Part shown: piece by piece, positions 54,331 through 62,308 of the stretch
How the letters are laid out: each line of letters begins with the position of its first letter
Position numbering within the stretch: the first letter of the stretch is position 1
From: Priestia megaterium
GTDB taxonomy: Bacteria > Bacillota > Bacilli > Bacillales > Bacillaceae_H
DNA length: 64,000 bases
NCBI GenBank assembly: GCA_008180335.1
Contig: VTEF01000003.1
Span: forward strand, 62,001-126,000
Reading direction: 5' to 3'
Notes under the pieces: generated by a model
The model's input: only the letters and a program-made list of their open reading frames with translations
Told to the model about the DNA's origin: nothing
The model's database searches: none
Program-made: the position numbers and the translations under genes

Positions 54331-54764
54331 GATGCACCTCCAACATAATTATCTTCTCAGCTGTTTTTCTCATAATTGAATAGCACTTGTCAGTTTATTT
54401 TAAAATTTGTTCTATCAAAAAACATCCTTAACCATTTTATGAGTAAAAAGATCTTTTTTTGACTTAAAAGTTCATTGGATTAAAATGTGTAATTTTACAG
54501 TTACACTAACAACACAGCCATTATGTATGCTAATAATATGTATGATTTCCAGATGGTTCTCTATGTCAAAATAAATGACATATAAATCGTTTCCTAATTT
54601 ATTAAAGATTATAATTTTGTATAAATAGCTACAAATCAGCGACCAATTTTTAGTTAAAATGACTAATGACACTAAAAGAAAAAAACTTTAAGATGAAATC
54701 AACACACCAACGATGTTACATTTTTTAACATAAGATGTGATATAATGTTGAAGGAGGATTTCAT
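54331..54764. other. Intergenic divergent region, ~430 bp
   Basis: It holds the urate-operon promoter region near its right end (see 54713-54746). An open frame at 54472-54672 on the minus strand has no ribosome binding site, and I reject it. No riboswitch was seen. Confidence 0.5.
54713..54746 (+). promoter_or_regulatory. Urate-operon promoter with an inverted-repeat operator
   Basis: A TATAAT -10 box lies at 54741-54746. Just upstream is the perfect inverted repeat ATGTTA-N7-TAACAT (54713-54731), which covers the expected -35 position (TTACAT). A dyad at -35 is typical of a regulated promoter; candidate binders are PucR or a urate-responsive repressor, not identified here. Confidence 0.5.
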
Positions 54765-56087
54765 ATGGAAAGAAAAATAAATCCATTAAAACTCACGTCA
54801 CTTGGATTACAACATGTATTAGCTATGTATGCAGGGGCGATTTTAGTTCCATTAACTGTCGGCCGTGCACTGAATTTAACTTCTCATGACTTAACTTACC
54901 TTGTCGCAATTGACTTGCTCACCTGTGGTCTGGCTACCCTTCTTCAAGCCTGGAACAACAGATGGTTTGGCATTGGATTACCGGTAGTTCTCGGAAGCTC
55001 GTTTGTAGCTGTCAGCCCAATGATCGCAATCGGCACCCAATACGGCATAAGCGCTGTGTACGGAGCTATTATTGCTGCAGGAATATTTATTATACTGTTT
55101 GCCAATTTTTTTGGTAAAGTAATCAAATTGTTTCCTCCAGTTGTAATGGGCACCGTTGTAACAATCATTGGATTATCTCTCGTTCCATCAGCTATTAGAA
55201 ATATGGCTGGCGGCATTGGGAGCGACCAATTCGGAGCACCATCTAATTTAATGCTTTCATTTGGTGTATTGACATTAATATTAATTTTAAATCGCTTCTT
55301 TAAAGGTTTCCTTCGTTCGCTTTCAGTTTTAATTGGAATCATTGCCGGAACAGTTACAGCTTTTTTTATGGGAAAAGTCGACTTATCTGGAGTGTCCGAA
55401 GCTTCATGGGTACATATTCCAACACCATTCTATTTTGGAACACCAACATTTGAAACCGGACCGATTTTAACGATGATTTTAGTAAGTGTTGTTATTATCA
55501 TTGAATCCGCAGGGGTATTTTTAGCATTAGGCAAAATTTGCGGACGTGAATTAACGGAAAAAGAATTCAGTCGAGGTTACCGCGCTGAAGGATTAGCTAT
55601 TACTTTAGGCGGTATTTTTAACGCCTTTCCTTACAATACCTTTGCACAAAATGTTGGTCTTGTTCAGTTATCAAAAGTAAAAACAAAAAAGGTTGTAATC
55701 GCAGCTGGATTTATCCTCATTCTATTAGGCTTCATTCCTAAAATTGCTGAATTAACGACAATTATACCAACCGCTGTGCTAGGCGGTGCAATGGTTGTTT
55801 TATTCGGTATGGTTATTTCATCTGGAATCAAAATGTTAAGCACAGTTGACTTTAATGAACAAAGTAATTTACTTATTATTGCATGTTCTATTTCATTAGG
55901 ATTAGGCGCAACTGTTGTTCCAGACTTATTTGCCCAGGTGCCTTCTGCTTTAAAAATCATCGTGAGCGATGGTATTATTACCGGCAGTTTGACAGCTATT
56001 TTATTAAATTTATTTTTTAACATGAAGCCTAAAAAAACAGCTGCATCAATCTCCGTTAAGAATACTGAGTATTCTGAAATGAAATGA
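54765..56087 (+). CDS. Urate (uracil-xanthine family, NCS2) permease
   Basis: A 440-residue protein with 12-14 membrane spans. NCS2 hallmarks are LGLQHVLAMYAGAILVPL at the start (Q-H-V in TM1), LPVVLGSSFVAVSPMI and FGKVIKLFPPVVMGTVV. SAGVFLALGKICGRELTEKEFSRGYRAEG then supplies the Glu and motif residues, and NTFAQNVGLVQLSKVKTK closes the pattern. Because it is directly followed by pucL and pucM (12-base gap), it is most likely the urate importer, equivalent to PucJ/PucK, rather than a xanthine or uracil carrier. GGAGG precedes the ATG. Confidence 0.92.
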   Translation: MERKINPLKLTSLGLQHVLAMYAGAILVPLTVGRALNLTSHDLTYLVAIDLLTCGLATLLQAWNNRWFGIGLPVVLGSSFVAVSPMIAIGTQYGISAVYGAIIAAGIFIILFANFFGKVIKLFPPVVMGTVVTIIGLSLVPSAIRNMAGGIGSDQFGAPSNLMLSFGVLTLILILNRFFKGFLRSLSVLIGIIAGTVTAFFMGKVDLSGVSEASWVHIPTPFYFGTPTFETGPILTMILVSVVIIIESAGVFLALGKICGRELTEKEFSRGYRAEGLAITLGGIFNAFPYNTFAQNVGLVQLSKVKTKKVVIAAGFILILLGFIPKIAELTTIIPTAVLGGAMVVLFGMVISSGIKMLSTVDFNEQSNLLIIACSISLGLGATVVPDLFAQVPSALKIIVSDGIITGSLTAILLNLFFNMKPKKTAASISVKNTEYSEMK

Positions 56088-56099
56088 GGAAGTGTTTTA

Positions 56100-57596
56100 A
56101 TGAATAAACGAACGATCCAAACAATTAATAAACTTCCAGACAAAGAATTTATCAATATGTTCAGTGATGTTTATGAACATTCAGCTTGGGTTGCTGAACA
56201 ATCTCTTCATTTTCGCCCTTTTTCTTCTTTGCAATCACTTCATCATAGAATGAGAACCATTGTAGATCAGGCAACCATTGATCAGAAGCTTTCTCTTTTA
56301 CGTGCTCACCCCAACCTAGGAGCAAAAATTAACATGACAAAAACTTCCCAACAAGAACAAAAAAATGCAGGATTAACCTCTTTGTCTCCTGATGAGTATG
56401 ATGAGTTTCTATCCTTAAACGAAGAATACATGAATACCTTTGATTTTCCTTTTATTATCGCTGTTCGCAGCAAGAAAAAAGATGAAATTTATCAAGCAAT
56501 GAAAACAAGAATTACAAATGGTTTAAAAGCCGAGTTTACAACAGCTTTAGCAGAAGTAGATAAAATTGCTTATTTTCGTTTAACCGAAAAAATATTAAAT
56601 GATGAGGAGTATTTGACTATGGCAAATCAAACAGAGCGTCAAATGTATTATGGAAAAGGAAATGTATTTGCATACCGTACGTATTTAAAGCCACTTACAG
56701 GTGTCAAATCTATTCCGGAGTCTGAATTTAACGGTCGGGATAATATTATATTTGGAATTAATGTAAAAGTGGCAGTTGGCGGTAGTCAATTTTTGACTTC
56801 ATTTACAGAAGGCGATAACAGCTTAATAGTTGCAACTGATTCAATGAAAAACTTTATTCAACGGCATCTAGGCAGTTATAAAGGAGCTACAATTGAAGGT
56901 TTTTTACAGTATGTAGGTGAAGCCTTTTTAGATAAATATCCACAAATGGAAATAATAGAATTGGTTGGTAATGAAGTCCCATTTAATGCGACAGCAGCTG
57001 TAATTGGAAATACGCTGACAGAAAGTAAGCTTGTATTTAAGAAATCGCGCAATGAACAAGCGCAAGCGTCACTCAAATTAGCGCGTACAGCAAATGGGAA
57101 TGAAGTGGTTGAACAATCTAGCCGCATTACTGATTTGCAGCTAATTAAAGTACAAGGGAATTCATTTACAGGATTTGTAAGAGATGAGTATACTACTTTA
57201 CCAGAAGACTCGAACCGCCCTCTTTTTGTCTATTTAAATATCGGTTGGACCTATGAAAATCCAGCTGATTCACTTGGAGATGACTCCTTAGTGTATGTTG
57301 CTGCCGAACAAGTCCGCGACATTGCCTGCTCTGTATTCAACGAAACCGAAACACCATCAATCCAACATTTAATTTATTTAATAGGATGTCGCGTTTTAGA
57401 ACGCTTCCCACAGCTAAAAGAAGTTAAATTTGAATCGCAAAATCATACATGGGATTCAGTTGTTGACAACATTCCAAACTCTGATGGAAAAGTATACACT
57501 GAACCACGTCCTCCGTTTGGTTTTCAAGTGTTTACTGTTACACAAGCAGATGTAAAGAATCTTCAAATCTTAATTTCTACAGAAGGTTCAAAATAA
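56100..57596 (+). CDS. pucL: Bifunctional OHCU decarboxylase-uricase
   Basis: A 498-residue fusion. Residues 1-170 are an OHCU decarboxylase: FINMFSDVYEHSAWVAEQ and LLRAHPNLGAKI, with the catalytic His-Pro, then YMNTFDFPFIIAVR. Residues 180-498 are a urate oxidase: YGKGNVFAYRTYL (the K-x-x-x-x-x-Y start), DNSLIVATDSMKNF (the T-D motif) and IPNSDGKVYTEPRPPFGF. The order and length match B. subtilis PucL. Uricase converts urate to 5-hydroxyisourate, and the N-terminal domain finishes allantoin formation two steps later. The middle step is supplied by the next gene. Confidence 0.96.
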   Translation: MNKRTIQTINKLPDKEFINMFSDVYEHSAWVAEQSLHFRPFSSLQSLHHRMRTIVDQATIDQKLSLLRAHPNLGAKINMTKTSQQEQKNAGLTSLSPDEYDEFLSLNEEYMNTFDFPFIIAVRSKKKDEIYQAMKTRITNGLKAEFTTALAEVDKIAYFRLTEKILNDEEYLTMANQTERQMYYGKGNVFAYRTYLKPLTGVKSIPESEFNGRDNIIFGINVKVAVGGSQFLTSFTEGDNSLIVATDSMKNFIQRHLGSYKGATIEGFLQYVGEAFLDKYPQMEIIELVGNEVPFNATAAVIGNTLTESKLVFKKSRNEQAQASLKLARTANGNEVVEQSSRITDLQLIKVQGNSFTGFVRDEYTTLPEDSNRPLFVYLNIGWTYENPADSLGDDSLVYVAAEQVRDIACSVFNETETPSIQHLIYLIGCRVLERFPQLKEVKFESQNHTWDSVVDNIPNSDGKVYTEPRPPFGFQVFTVTQADVKNLQILISTEGSK

Positions 57597-57597
57597 G

Positions 57598-57954
57598 ATG
57601 ACAAAATTAACAACTCATATTTTAGATTTAACACATGGCAAACCTGCATCAAATGTCGCAATTGAGCTATTTTTTATTCAATCAGAAGCTGAGCGTATCA
57701 AAATAGCGGATTCTGTAACAAACCGTGACGGAAGGCTCGCTCAGCCTCTGCTCTCTTCGGAATCATTTGAGCCAGGAGAGTACGAGCTTTTATTTTACAT
57801 CGGCGATTATTTTTATTCCAAAAACATCGAGCTAAGCAGCCCTCCTTTTCTAAATAAAGTATCCGTACGCATTGGCTTGTCACAAGAACAAAAACATTAC
57901 CATGTTCCGTTATTAGTGTCTCCATGGGGATACCAAGTATATAGAGGAAGTTAA
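57598..57954 (+). CDS. pucM: 5-Hydroxyisourate hydrolase
   Basis: A 118-residue transthyretin-like protein. It has LTTHILDLTHGKPASNVAIELF at the start (His at position 7 of HILD), RDGRLAQPLL and the C-terminal tetrapeptide YRGS, the family signature. The enzyme opens 5-hydroxyisourate to OHCU between the two PucL activities. The ATG directly follows the pucL stop, so the two are coupled. A strong terminator follows. Confidence 0.96.
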   Translation: MTKLTTHILDLTHGKPASNVAIELFFIQSEAERIKIADSVTNRDGRLAQPLLSSESFEPGEYELLFYIGDYFYSKNIELSSPPFLNKVSVRIGLSQEQKHYHVPLLVSPWGYQVYRGS

Positions 57955-57991
57955 GAAAACCACGTCGCTTTGTTCATGCGGCGTGGTTTTC
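57954..57991 (+). terminator. Intrinsic terminator of the urate operon
   Basis: GAAAACCACG-CGC / GCG-CGTGGTTTTC with a short loop. It overlaps the pucM stop and has a T-rich tail. Confidence 0.85.
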
Positions 57992-58026
57992 TAGACAAGA
58001 GGCACCTTTACTTTCTAAACCTCTGT

Positions 58027-58527
58027 TTAGTCTAAAATTTTAGCCATATAATACTCGTCTACAAATAAACCATTAATTTTCAAAGAATCCTTCTTCGTTC
58101 CTTCAACTTGAAATCCGGCTTTTTTGTACAAGTGAATGGCTACTACGTTTTCAACAACCACTGTTAATTCTAATCGATGGATTCGCTGCTCTTTTGCCCA
58201 ACTCTCTAATTGATTAAATAAAGAGACACCAATCCCTCCCCCTCTATACTCTTTTAAAATTCCGATCGATACATATGCAACATGCCTGTTCCGGTTAACA
58301 GCTCCTCCAACTGCATGCAAGTAACCGACTATCTCATTATTGATTTCTGCTACAAAAATTGTCGAATTAGCTTGCTGTTTTATTATTTCGATGTTTTTTT
58401 CTTGTTGTTCTGAACTTAACTTTCTTTCATCACCTTCAAACATCATATACTTACTTTCTTTTTCAACTTGCTTAATCAATTCAACAAACTTATGGGCATC
58501 TGTCATTTCAATTTCTCGAATAAGCAT
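58027..58527 (-). CDS. GNAT-family N-acetyltransferase
   Basis: A 166-residue protein with motif A VSIGILKEYRGGGIGVSLFNQLE (R-G-x-G-I-G) and motif B LTVVVENVVAIHLYKKAGFQVEG. This is the RimI/YhbS-like branch; substrate unknown. Single gene. Confidence 0.87.
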   Translation of the reverse strand: MLIREIEMTDAHKFVELIKQVEKESKYMMFEGDERKLSSEQQEKNIEIIKQQANSTIFVAEINNEIVGYLHAVGGAVNRNRHVAYVSIGILKEYRGGGIGVSLFNQLESWAKEQRIHRLELTVVVENVVAIHLYKKAGFQVEGTKKDSLKINGLFVDEYYMAKILD

Positions 58528-58750
58528 TTTTCCACCTATCTTTCGAACTCGCTTTATACTAAATTTACGCTCTATTAGATCTAATTACTTATTCCCTCTT
58601 CCCTTTCATTAAAACATCTTATTCAAGTTAACTATTGATTGAAAATCTATATTTTTGATCAATAGTCAGGATTATATACATTTTTTTGAGTAAAATAAAA
58701 AAGACTTTCGCAATCAAGTCCTTTTCCCTATATCAATATCTATTTTATAT
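58528..58750. other. Intergenic, upstream of the GNAT gene
   Basis: AT-rich; nothing recognised except a weak hairpin near 58700-58722. The right part of this gap is the candidate small RNA listed next. Confidence 0.4.
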
Positions 58751-58871
58751 AAAAAATAAAAAGACGTCCAAAAGGACGTCTTTGATGCGTTTTGAGGCGA
58801 GGACCGTGCGACCACATTCACACGTTTAGCTCCAAAGCAAATCCTTCGACTTACACAAATTAGCTCATCGC
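58751..58871 (-). ncRNA. Candidate independent small RNA downstream of nikE
   Basis: On the minus strand, just past the nikE stop, a promoter-like pair (TTGCTT, 17-base spacer, TATATT; 58906-58878) is followed by ~100 bases that are distinctly more GC-rich than other spacers. It ends in a strong terminator (AAAGACGTCC-TTTT-GGACGTCTTTTT, 58760-58783). The putative transcript contains two GAGCTAA copies and a C-rich single-stranded stretch (GGTCCTCGCCTC). No known RNA family was recognised and the open frame through it has no ribosome binding site. Alternatively it is an unusually long nik 3' UTR. Confidence 0.45.
58760..58783 (-). terminator. Strong intrinsic terminator (nik operon / small RNA)
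   Basis: A perfect 10-bp stem AAAGACGTCC / GGACGTCTTT with a 4-base loop and a T-rich minus-strand tail. Confidence 0.9.
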
Positions 58872-58877
58872 TTATCC

Positions 58878-58906
58878 AATATAACATCTGTCTCATTATA
58901 AAGCAA
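58878..58906 (-). promoter_or_regulatory. Predicted promoter of the candidate small RNA
   Basis: TTGCTT (58906-58901), a 17-base spacer and TATATT (58883-58878) on the minus strand, just downstream of nikE. Spacing is ideal; the -35 matches 4 of 6 bases. Confidence 0.4.
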
Positions 58907-58927
58907 TCTTTTTTTGAAAGAATAGCA

Positions 58928-59716
58928 TCATTTCGATTTAACGTGGCTAGGCACAGTCAAAATAGATGATAACAAGCGAATAGATGCAGGGTGTGATAAT
59001 CGATTAATCGCATCCGTATTCGATACTTCTTCAACAATTCGTCCTTTATCCATAACAGCAATCTCATCAGCGATGTACCGTACCGCTTGTATATCATGTG
59101 AAATAAACAAGTATGAAAGATGATATGTATCTTTAAAGTAAATAAGCAAATCTAATATTTTAAGCTGATTAATGGCATCTAGACTGCTAACGACTTCATC
59201 AAGAACAATGACACGCGGTTTAGCAGCAACTGCTCTAGCGATATTAATTCGCTGCAGTTGTCCCCCGCTTAATTCATGCGGATATTTAGTTAATATTTCT
59301 CGATCCAGGCCGACTTCTTCTATTAAATGCTCAATAAGCGTATTCCGTTCATACTTTGATAATGTTAGTTTATTAGAAATTGGCTCACTCATACTTTGTC
59401 TCATAGTAAGCCGCGGGTTAAAGGAACTAAGAGGATCTTGAAATACGATTTGAATATTTTGACGAATTTCCTTACGAATACTTCTTTTGATCTGCTTGAA
59501 GGATATCCCTTCATAATAAATTTCTCCTTCGTCTGCTTTCTCTAAACCAACAATGATTTTTGCTAGTGAACTTTTCCCTGATCCGCTTTCCCCAACAAGC
59601 GCTAAACAGGTTTTTTCTTTTAGTTTCAGTGATACATCCTTAAGAACATCGTATCTGGATTTTGTGATAGTTGATTTAAAGCTTTTAGATATGTGATTCA
59701 CATGTAAAACAGTCAT
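58928..59716 (-). CDS. nikE: Nickel ABC transporter ATP-binding subunit NikE
   Basis: A 262-residue OppF-type ATPase. Walker A is LVGESGSGKSSLAKI, the Q-loop is QIVFQDPLSSFNPRL, the signature is ELSGGQLQRINIARA, and Walker B is RVIVLDEVVSSLD with H-loop ISHDI. The FNPRLTM region is typical of NikE/OppF subunits. It energises nickel import together with NikD. The start is six bases after the nikD stop; it is the last gene of the nik operon. Confidence 0.9.
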   Translation of the reverse strand: MTVLHVNHISKSFKSTITKSRYDVLKDVSLKLKEKTCLALVGESGSGKSSLAKIIVGLEKADEGEIYYEGISFKQIKRSIRKEIRQNIQIVFQDPLSSFNPRLTMRQSMSEPISNKLTLSKYERNTLIEHLIEEVGLDREILTKYPHELSGGQLQRINIARAVAAKPRVIVLDEVVSSLDAINQLKILDLLIYFKDTYHLSYLFISHDIQAVRYIADEIAVMDKGRIVEEVSNTDAINRLSHPASIRLLSSILTVPSHVKSK

Positions 59717-59722
59717 TTGCTA

Positions 59723-60514
59723 CTAGACTCCTTGCAGACGTAAATTTGCTCTTAATAATTGTTTCGTATATGAGTGCTTTGGCTGTGAAAACAATCGATT
59801 AACCGGTTGTTTTTCAACAATTGTGCCTTCATGAAGAACAAGAACATCATCAGCGATTTGTGACATGACAGCTAAATCGTGCGTTATTAACAGCATTCCC
59901 ATGTTCGTGTCGGATTGAAGCTGTAAAAGCTCTTGTAAAATTGAAGATTGTGTTACTTTATCAAGAGCTGTTGTTGGTTCATCAGCAATTAAAAAAGACG
60001 GCTTTAATGCAAAAATCAACGCTATCATTACTCTTTGCAGCATGCCGCCGCTTAATTGAAACGGATAAAGTGACATCACTCGTTCCGTTTCAATTAAAGA
60101 GACTTTTTTCAAGCACAATTTACAAAGCTGCTCAGCTTCATAATTGGACAAATCTAAATGAATACGAAGTGTTTCAATGACCTGCTTCCCTATTGTAACA
60201 ATAGGGTTAAAAGCTGACATTGGATTTTGCATAATCAGTGCAATTTCTTTTCCGCGAATAAAAGACCGGTTTTGTTCTTGTAGATGAAGCATATCAATTT
60301 CTCCAAGAGTAACACTTCCGCTTGCTTGAAGAGATGAAGGAAGAAGACCCAAAATGGCAAGTACCGTTAAAGATTTACCGGAACCGCTTTGACCTAATAA
60401 GCATGTAACATGATCTTTTTTTATTTGAAAGGTAAGGTCACTTACAATTTTCTTTTGTTCCTTTTTTAGGAAAATCGATAAATGATCTATCTTAATTCGG
60501 CTGTATTTCTCCAT
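59723..60514 (-). CDS. nikD: Nickel ABC transporter ATP-binding subunit NikD
   Basis: A 263-residue OppD-type ATPase. Walker A is LLGQSGSGKSLTVLAIL, the Q-loop is ALIMQNPMSAFNPIVTIGKQ, the signature is QLSGGMLQRVMIAL, and Walker B is FLIADEPTTALD with THDLAV. The GMLQR signature and QNPMSAFNP are features of NikD. The gene follows nikC by two bases. Confidence 0.9.
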   Translation of the reverse strand: MEKYSRIKIDHLSIFLKKEQKKIVSDLTFQIKKDHVTCLLGQSGSGKSLTVLAILGLLPSSLQASGSVTLGEIDMLHLQEQNRSFIRGKEIALIMQNPMSAFNPIVTIGKQVIETLRIHLDLSNYEAEQLCKLCLKKVSLIETERVMSLYPFQLSGGMLQRVMIALIFALKPSFLIADEPTTALDKVTQSSILQELLQLQSDTNMGMLLITHDLAVMSQIADDVLVLHEGTIVEKQPVNRLFSQPKHSYTKQLLRANLRLQGV

Positions 60515-60516
60515 TA

Positions 60517-61359
60517 TTATCCTCCTTGTCTTTTATCATATTGAACATAAACCTGTTCCTGAAGACGATCTCCCAGTATGTTAAAAGCCAGTACAACAAG
60601 AAAAATGATACCTCCTGGATACATCATCATTTGTGGATGACTTCGTAAAAATTGGCGGCTATCATTTAACATTGTTCCCCATTCAGGTGTAGGAGGCTGA
60701 ATTCCTAATCCCAGAAATGAAAAACCAGCAATATGCAAGATAACACTTCCGACATCAAGTGTTGCTAAGACTGCTACTTGAGGGAGAACTGATGGAAGGA
60801 TATGCCTGAATAAAATACGATATACCGGTGTATCTGATAGCCTTGCAATTGATACATAATTTCTTTCTTTTAAACTAAGCACCATTCCTCTAATCAGCCG
60901 AACATGATTCACCCAAAAAACTAGAATCATTGAAATGACAAGATTTTTTAGACCAGGCCCTATAATTCCAATGAATCCTAAAACAAAGATTAAGCTTGGA
61001 AAAGATAAAAATACGTCACAGACACGCATCACAATATAATCTACTTTTCCGCCTTTATATCCGGCATAGGTACCAATGACAAGGCTGATAAAAGTTGTAC
61101 TAATTACCACAACTAACGCACTTCCCAGTGAAGTTTGCGTGCCGTAGAGCAAACGAGAAAAAATGCACCGGCCTAAATAGTCCGTTCCAAGCAAATACTC
61201 ACTTGATGGCGGTTGTAGACGCATCGAAATGTTAGTTTTCATCGGATCATTTGGTGCGATAAAAGGTGCAAAACAAGCAATCACAACCAATAGCAAAATA
61301 GCTAAAAATGCTGTTAGTAGTATTCGATCTTGTAAAAGGACACGACATTTTATAACCAT
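60517..61359 (-). CDS. nikC: Nickel ABC transporter permease NikC
   Basis: A 280-residue, six-span permease of the Opp/Dpp family. An N-terminal hydrophobic segment (LLTAFLAILLLVVIACFAPFIAPNDP) is followed by LGTDYLGRCIFSRLLYGTQTSLG. The EAA loop is YVSIARLSDTPVYRILFRHILPSVLP, and a C-terminal SFLGLGIQPPTPEWGTML follows. It starts immediately after the nikB stop. Confidence 0.9.
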   Translation of the reverse strand: MVIKCRVLLQDRILLTAFLAILLLVVIACFAPFIAPNDPMKTNISMRLQPPSSEYLLGTDYLGRCIFSRLLYGTQTSLGSALVVVISTTFISLVIGTYAGYKGGKVDYIVMRVCDVFLSFPSLIFVLGFIGIIGPGLKNLVISMILVFWVNHVRLIRGMVLSLKERNYVSIARLSDTPVYRILFRHILPSVLPQVAVLATLDVGSVILHIAGFSFLGLGIQPPTPEWGTMLNDSRQFLRSHPQMMMYPGGIIFLVVLAFNILGDRLQEQVYVQYDKRQGG

Positions 61360-62307
61360 TTAGTCAGCTCTCCTTTTATCTTGAAATCGAATACGCGGAT
61401 CTAAATAATTAGAGATTATATCTACTATTAAATTGCTGATTGAAAAAATAATAGCCATGAATAAAACATAAAATTGAATAACCGGATAATCCCTGTTTAA
61501 GATAGCTGTGACAAAATAACGGCCGATACCCGGCCACGAAAATACACTTTCTACAATAATCGTACCACCTAATAAATATCCGATACTTACACCAAATGAC
61601 GTAACGACTGGCAGCATTGCATGTTTTAAAATATGCTTCCACATAATCCGTTTCTCACTTAACCCTCTAGCTCGGCTGTATAAGACGAATGGCTGTTGCA
61701 TACTTTCCACTAAGCTTGTTCGTAACAGCCTCGTATAAATGGCGATATACGGAATCGATAATGTTAATGTCGGGAGTACATAATGAGAAAAAGTCCCGCG
61801 TCCTCCTGATGGAAGCCAGCCAAGTTGCAAAGAAAACATATATAGTAATAAAAAGCCTAACCAAAAGGCAGGCATTGAATTACCGATAATGGCAAATACT
61901 CGTGATAAGTGATCAATCCACTTATTTGAATAACAAGCGGATAAGATTCCAAGCGGAACACTTGCTAAAATAATAAAAGCAACAGACATACATGTTAAAT
62001 TCAGCGTCATCGGAAAGTAATAAAAAACTTCAGAAAGCACAGCATTTTTTGTTGAAAAAGATTGCCCAAAATCAAGATGCATCCCTTTCCATAGCCATTC
62101 AAAATATTGAACATATAGCGGCTTTGTAAGACCTAAATCAGCACGCGCCTGTGCAATCGCTTCATCTGTGGGCGGAATTTTGGATAATCGCAAATAAACT
62201 TCTGCTGGATCACCTGGAATTAACCGCAATGCAAAAAATACGATTAATGAGATGATAATGATGATTGGCACGATCATTAGCATTCTTTTACAAATAAACG
62301 TTACCAT
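61360..62307 (-). CDS. nikB: Nickel ABC transporter permease NikB
   Basis: A 315-residue, six-span permease. It has FICKRMLMIVPIIIIISLIVFFALRLIPGDPAEVYL and ARADLGLTKPLYVQYFEWLWKGMHLDFGQSFSTKNAV at the start. The EAA motif is YSRARGLSEKRIMWKHILKHAMLPV, and GGTIIVESVFSWPGIGRYFVTAIL follows. These are the usual NikB/DppB landmarks. It starts one base after the nikA stop. Confidence 0.9.
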   Translation of the reverse strand: MVTFICKRMLMIVPIIIIISLIVFFALRLIPGDPAEVYLRLSKIPPTDEAIAQARADLGLTKPLYVQYFEWLWKGMHLDFGQSFSTKNAVLSEVFYYFPMTLNLTCMSVAFIILASVPLGILSACYSNKWIDHLSRVFAIIGNSMPAFWLGFLLLYMFSLQLGWLPSGGRGTFSHYVLPTLTLSIPYIAIYTRLLRTSLVESMQQPFVLYSRARGLSEKRIMWKHILKHAMLPVVTSFGVSIGYLLGGTIIVESVFSWPGIGRYFVTAILNRDYPVIQFYVLFMAIIFSISNLIVDIISNYLDPRIRFQDKRRAD

Positions 62308-62308
62308 T

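Noticed and set aside
54944-56155. Long antisense frames inside the urate permease gene
   Set aside because: They mirror the permease codons and lack initiation signals.
58714-58896. 60-residue frame within the candidate small RNA
   Set aside because: No ribosome binding site, and it runs through the terminator stem.
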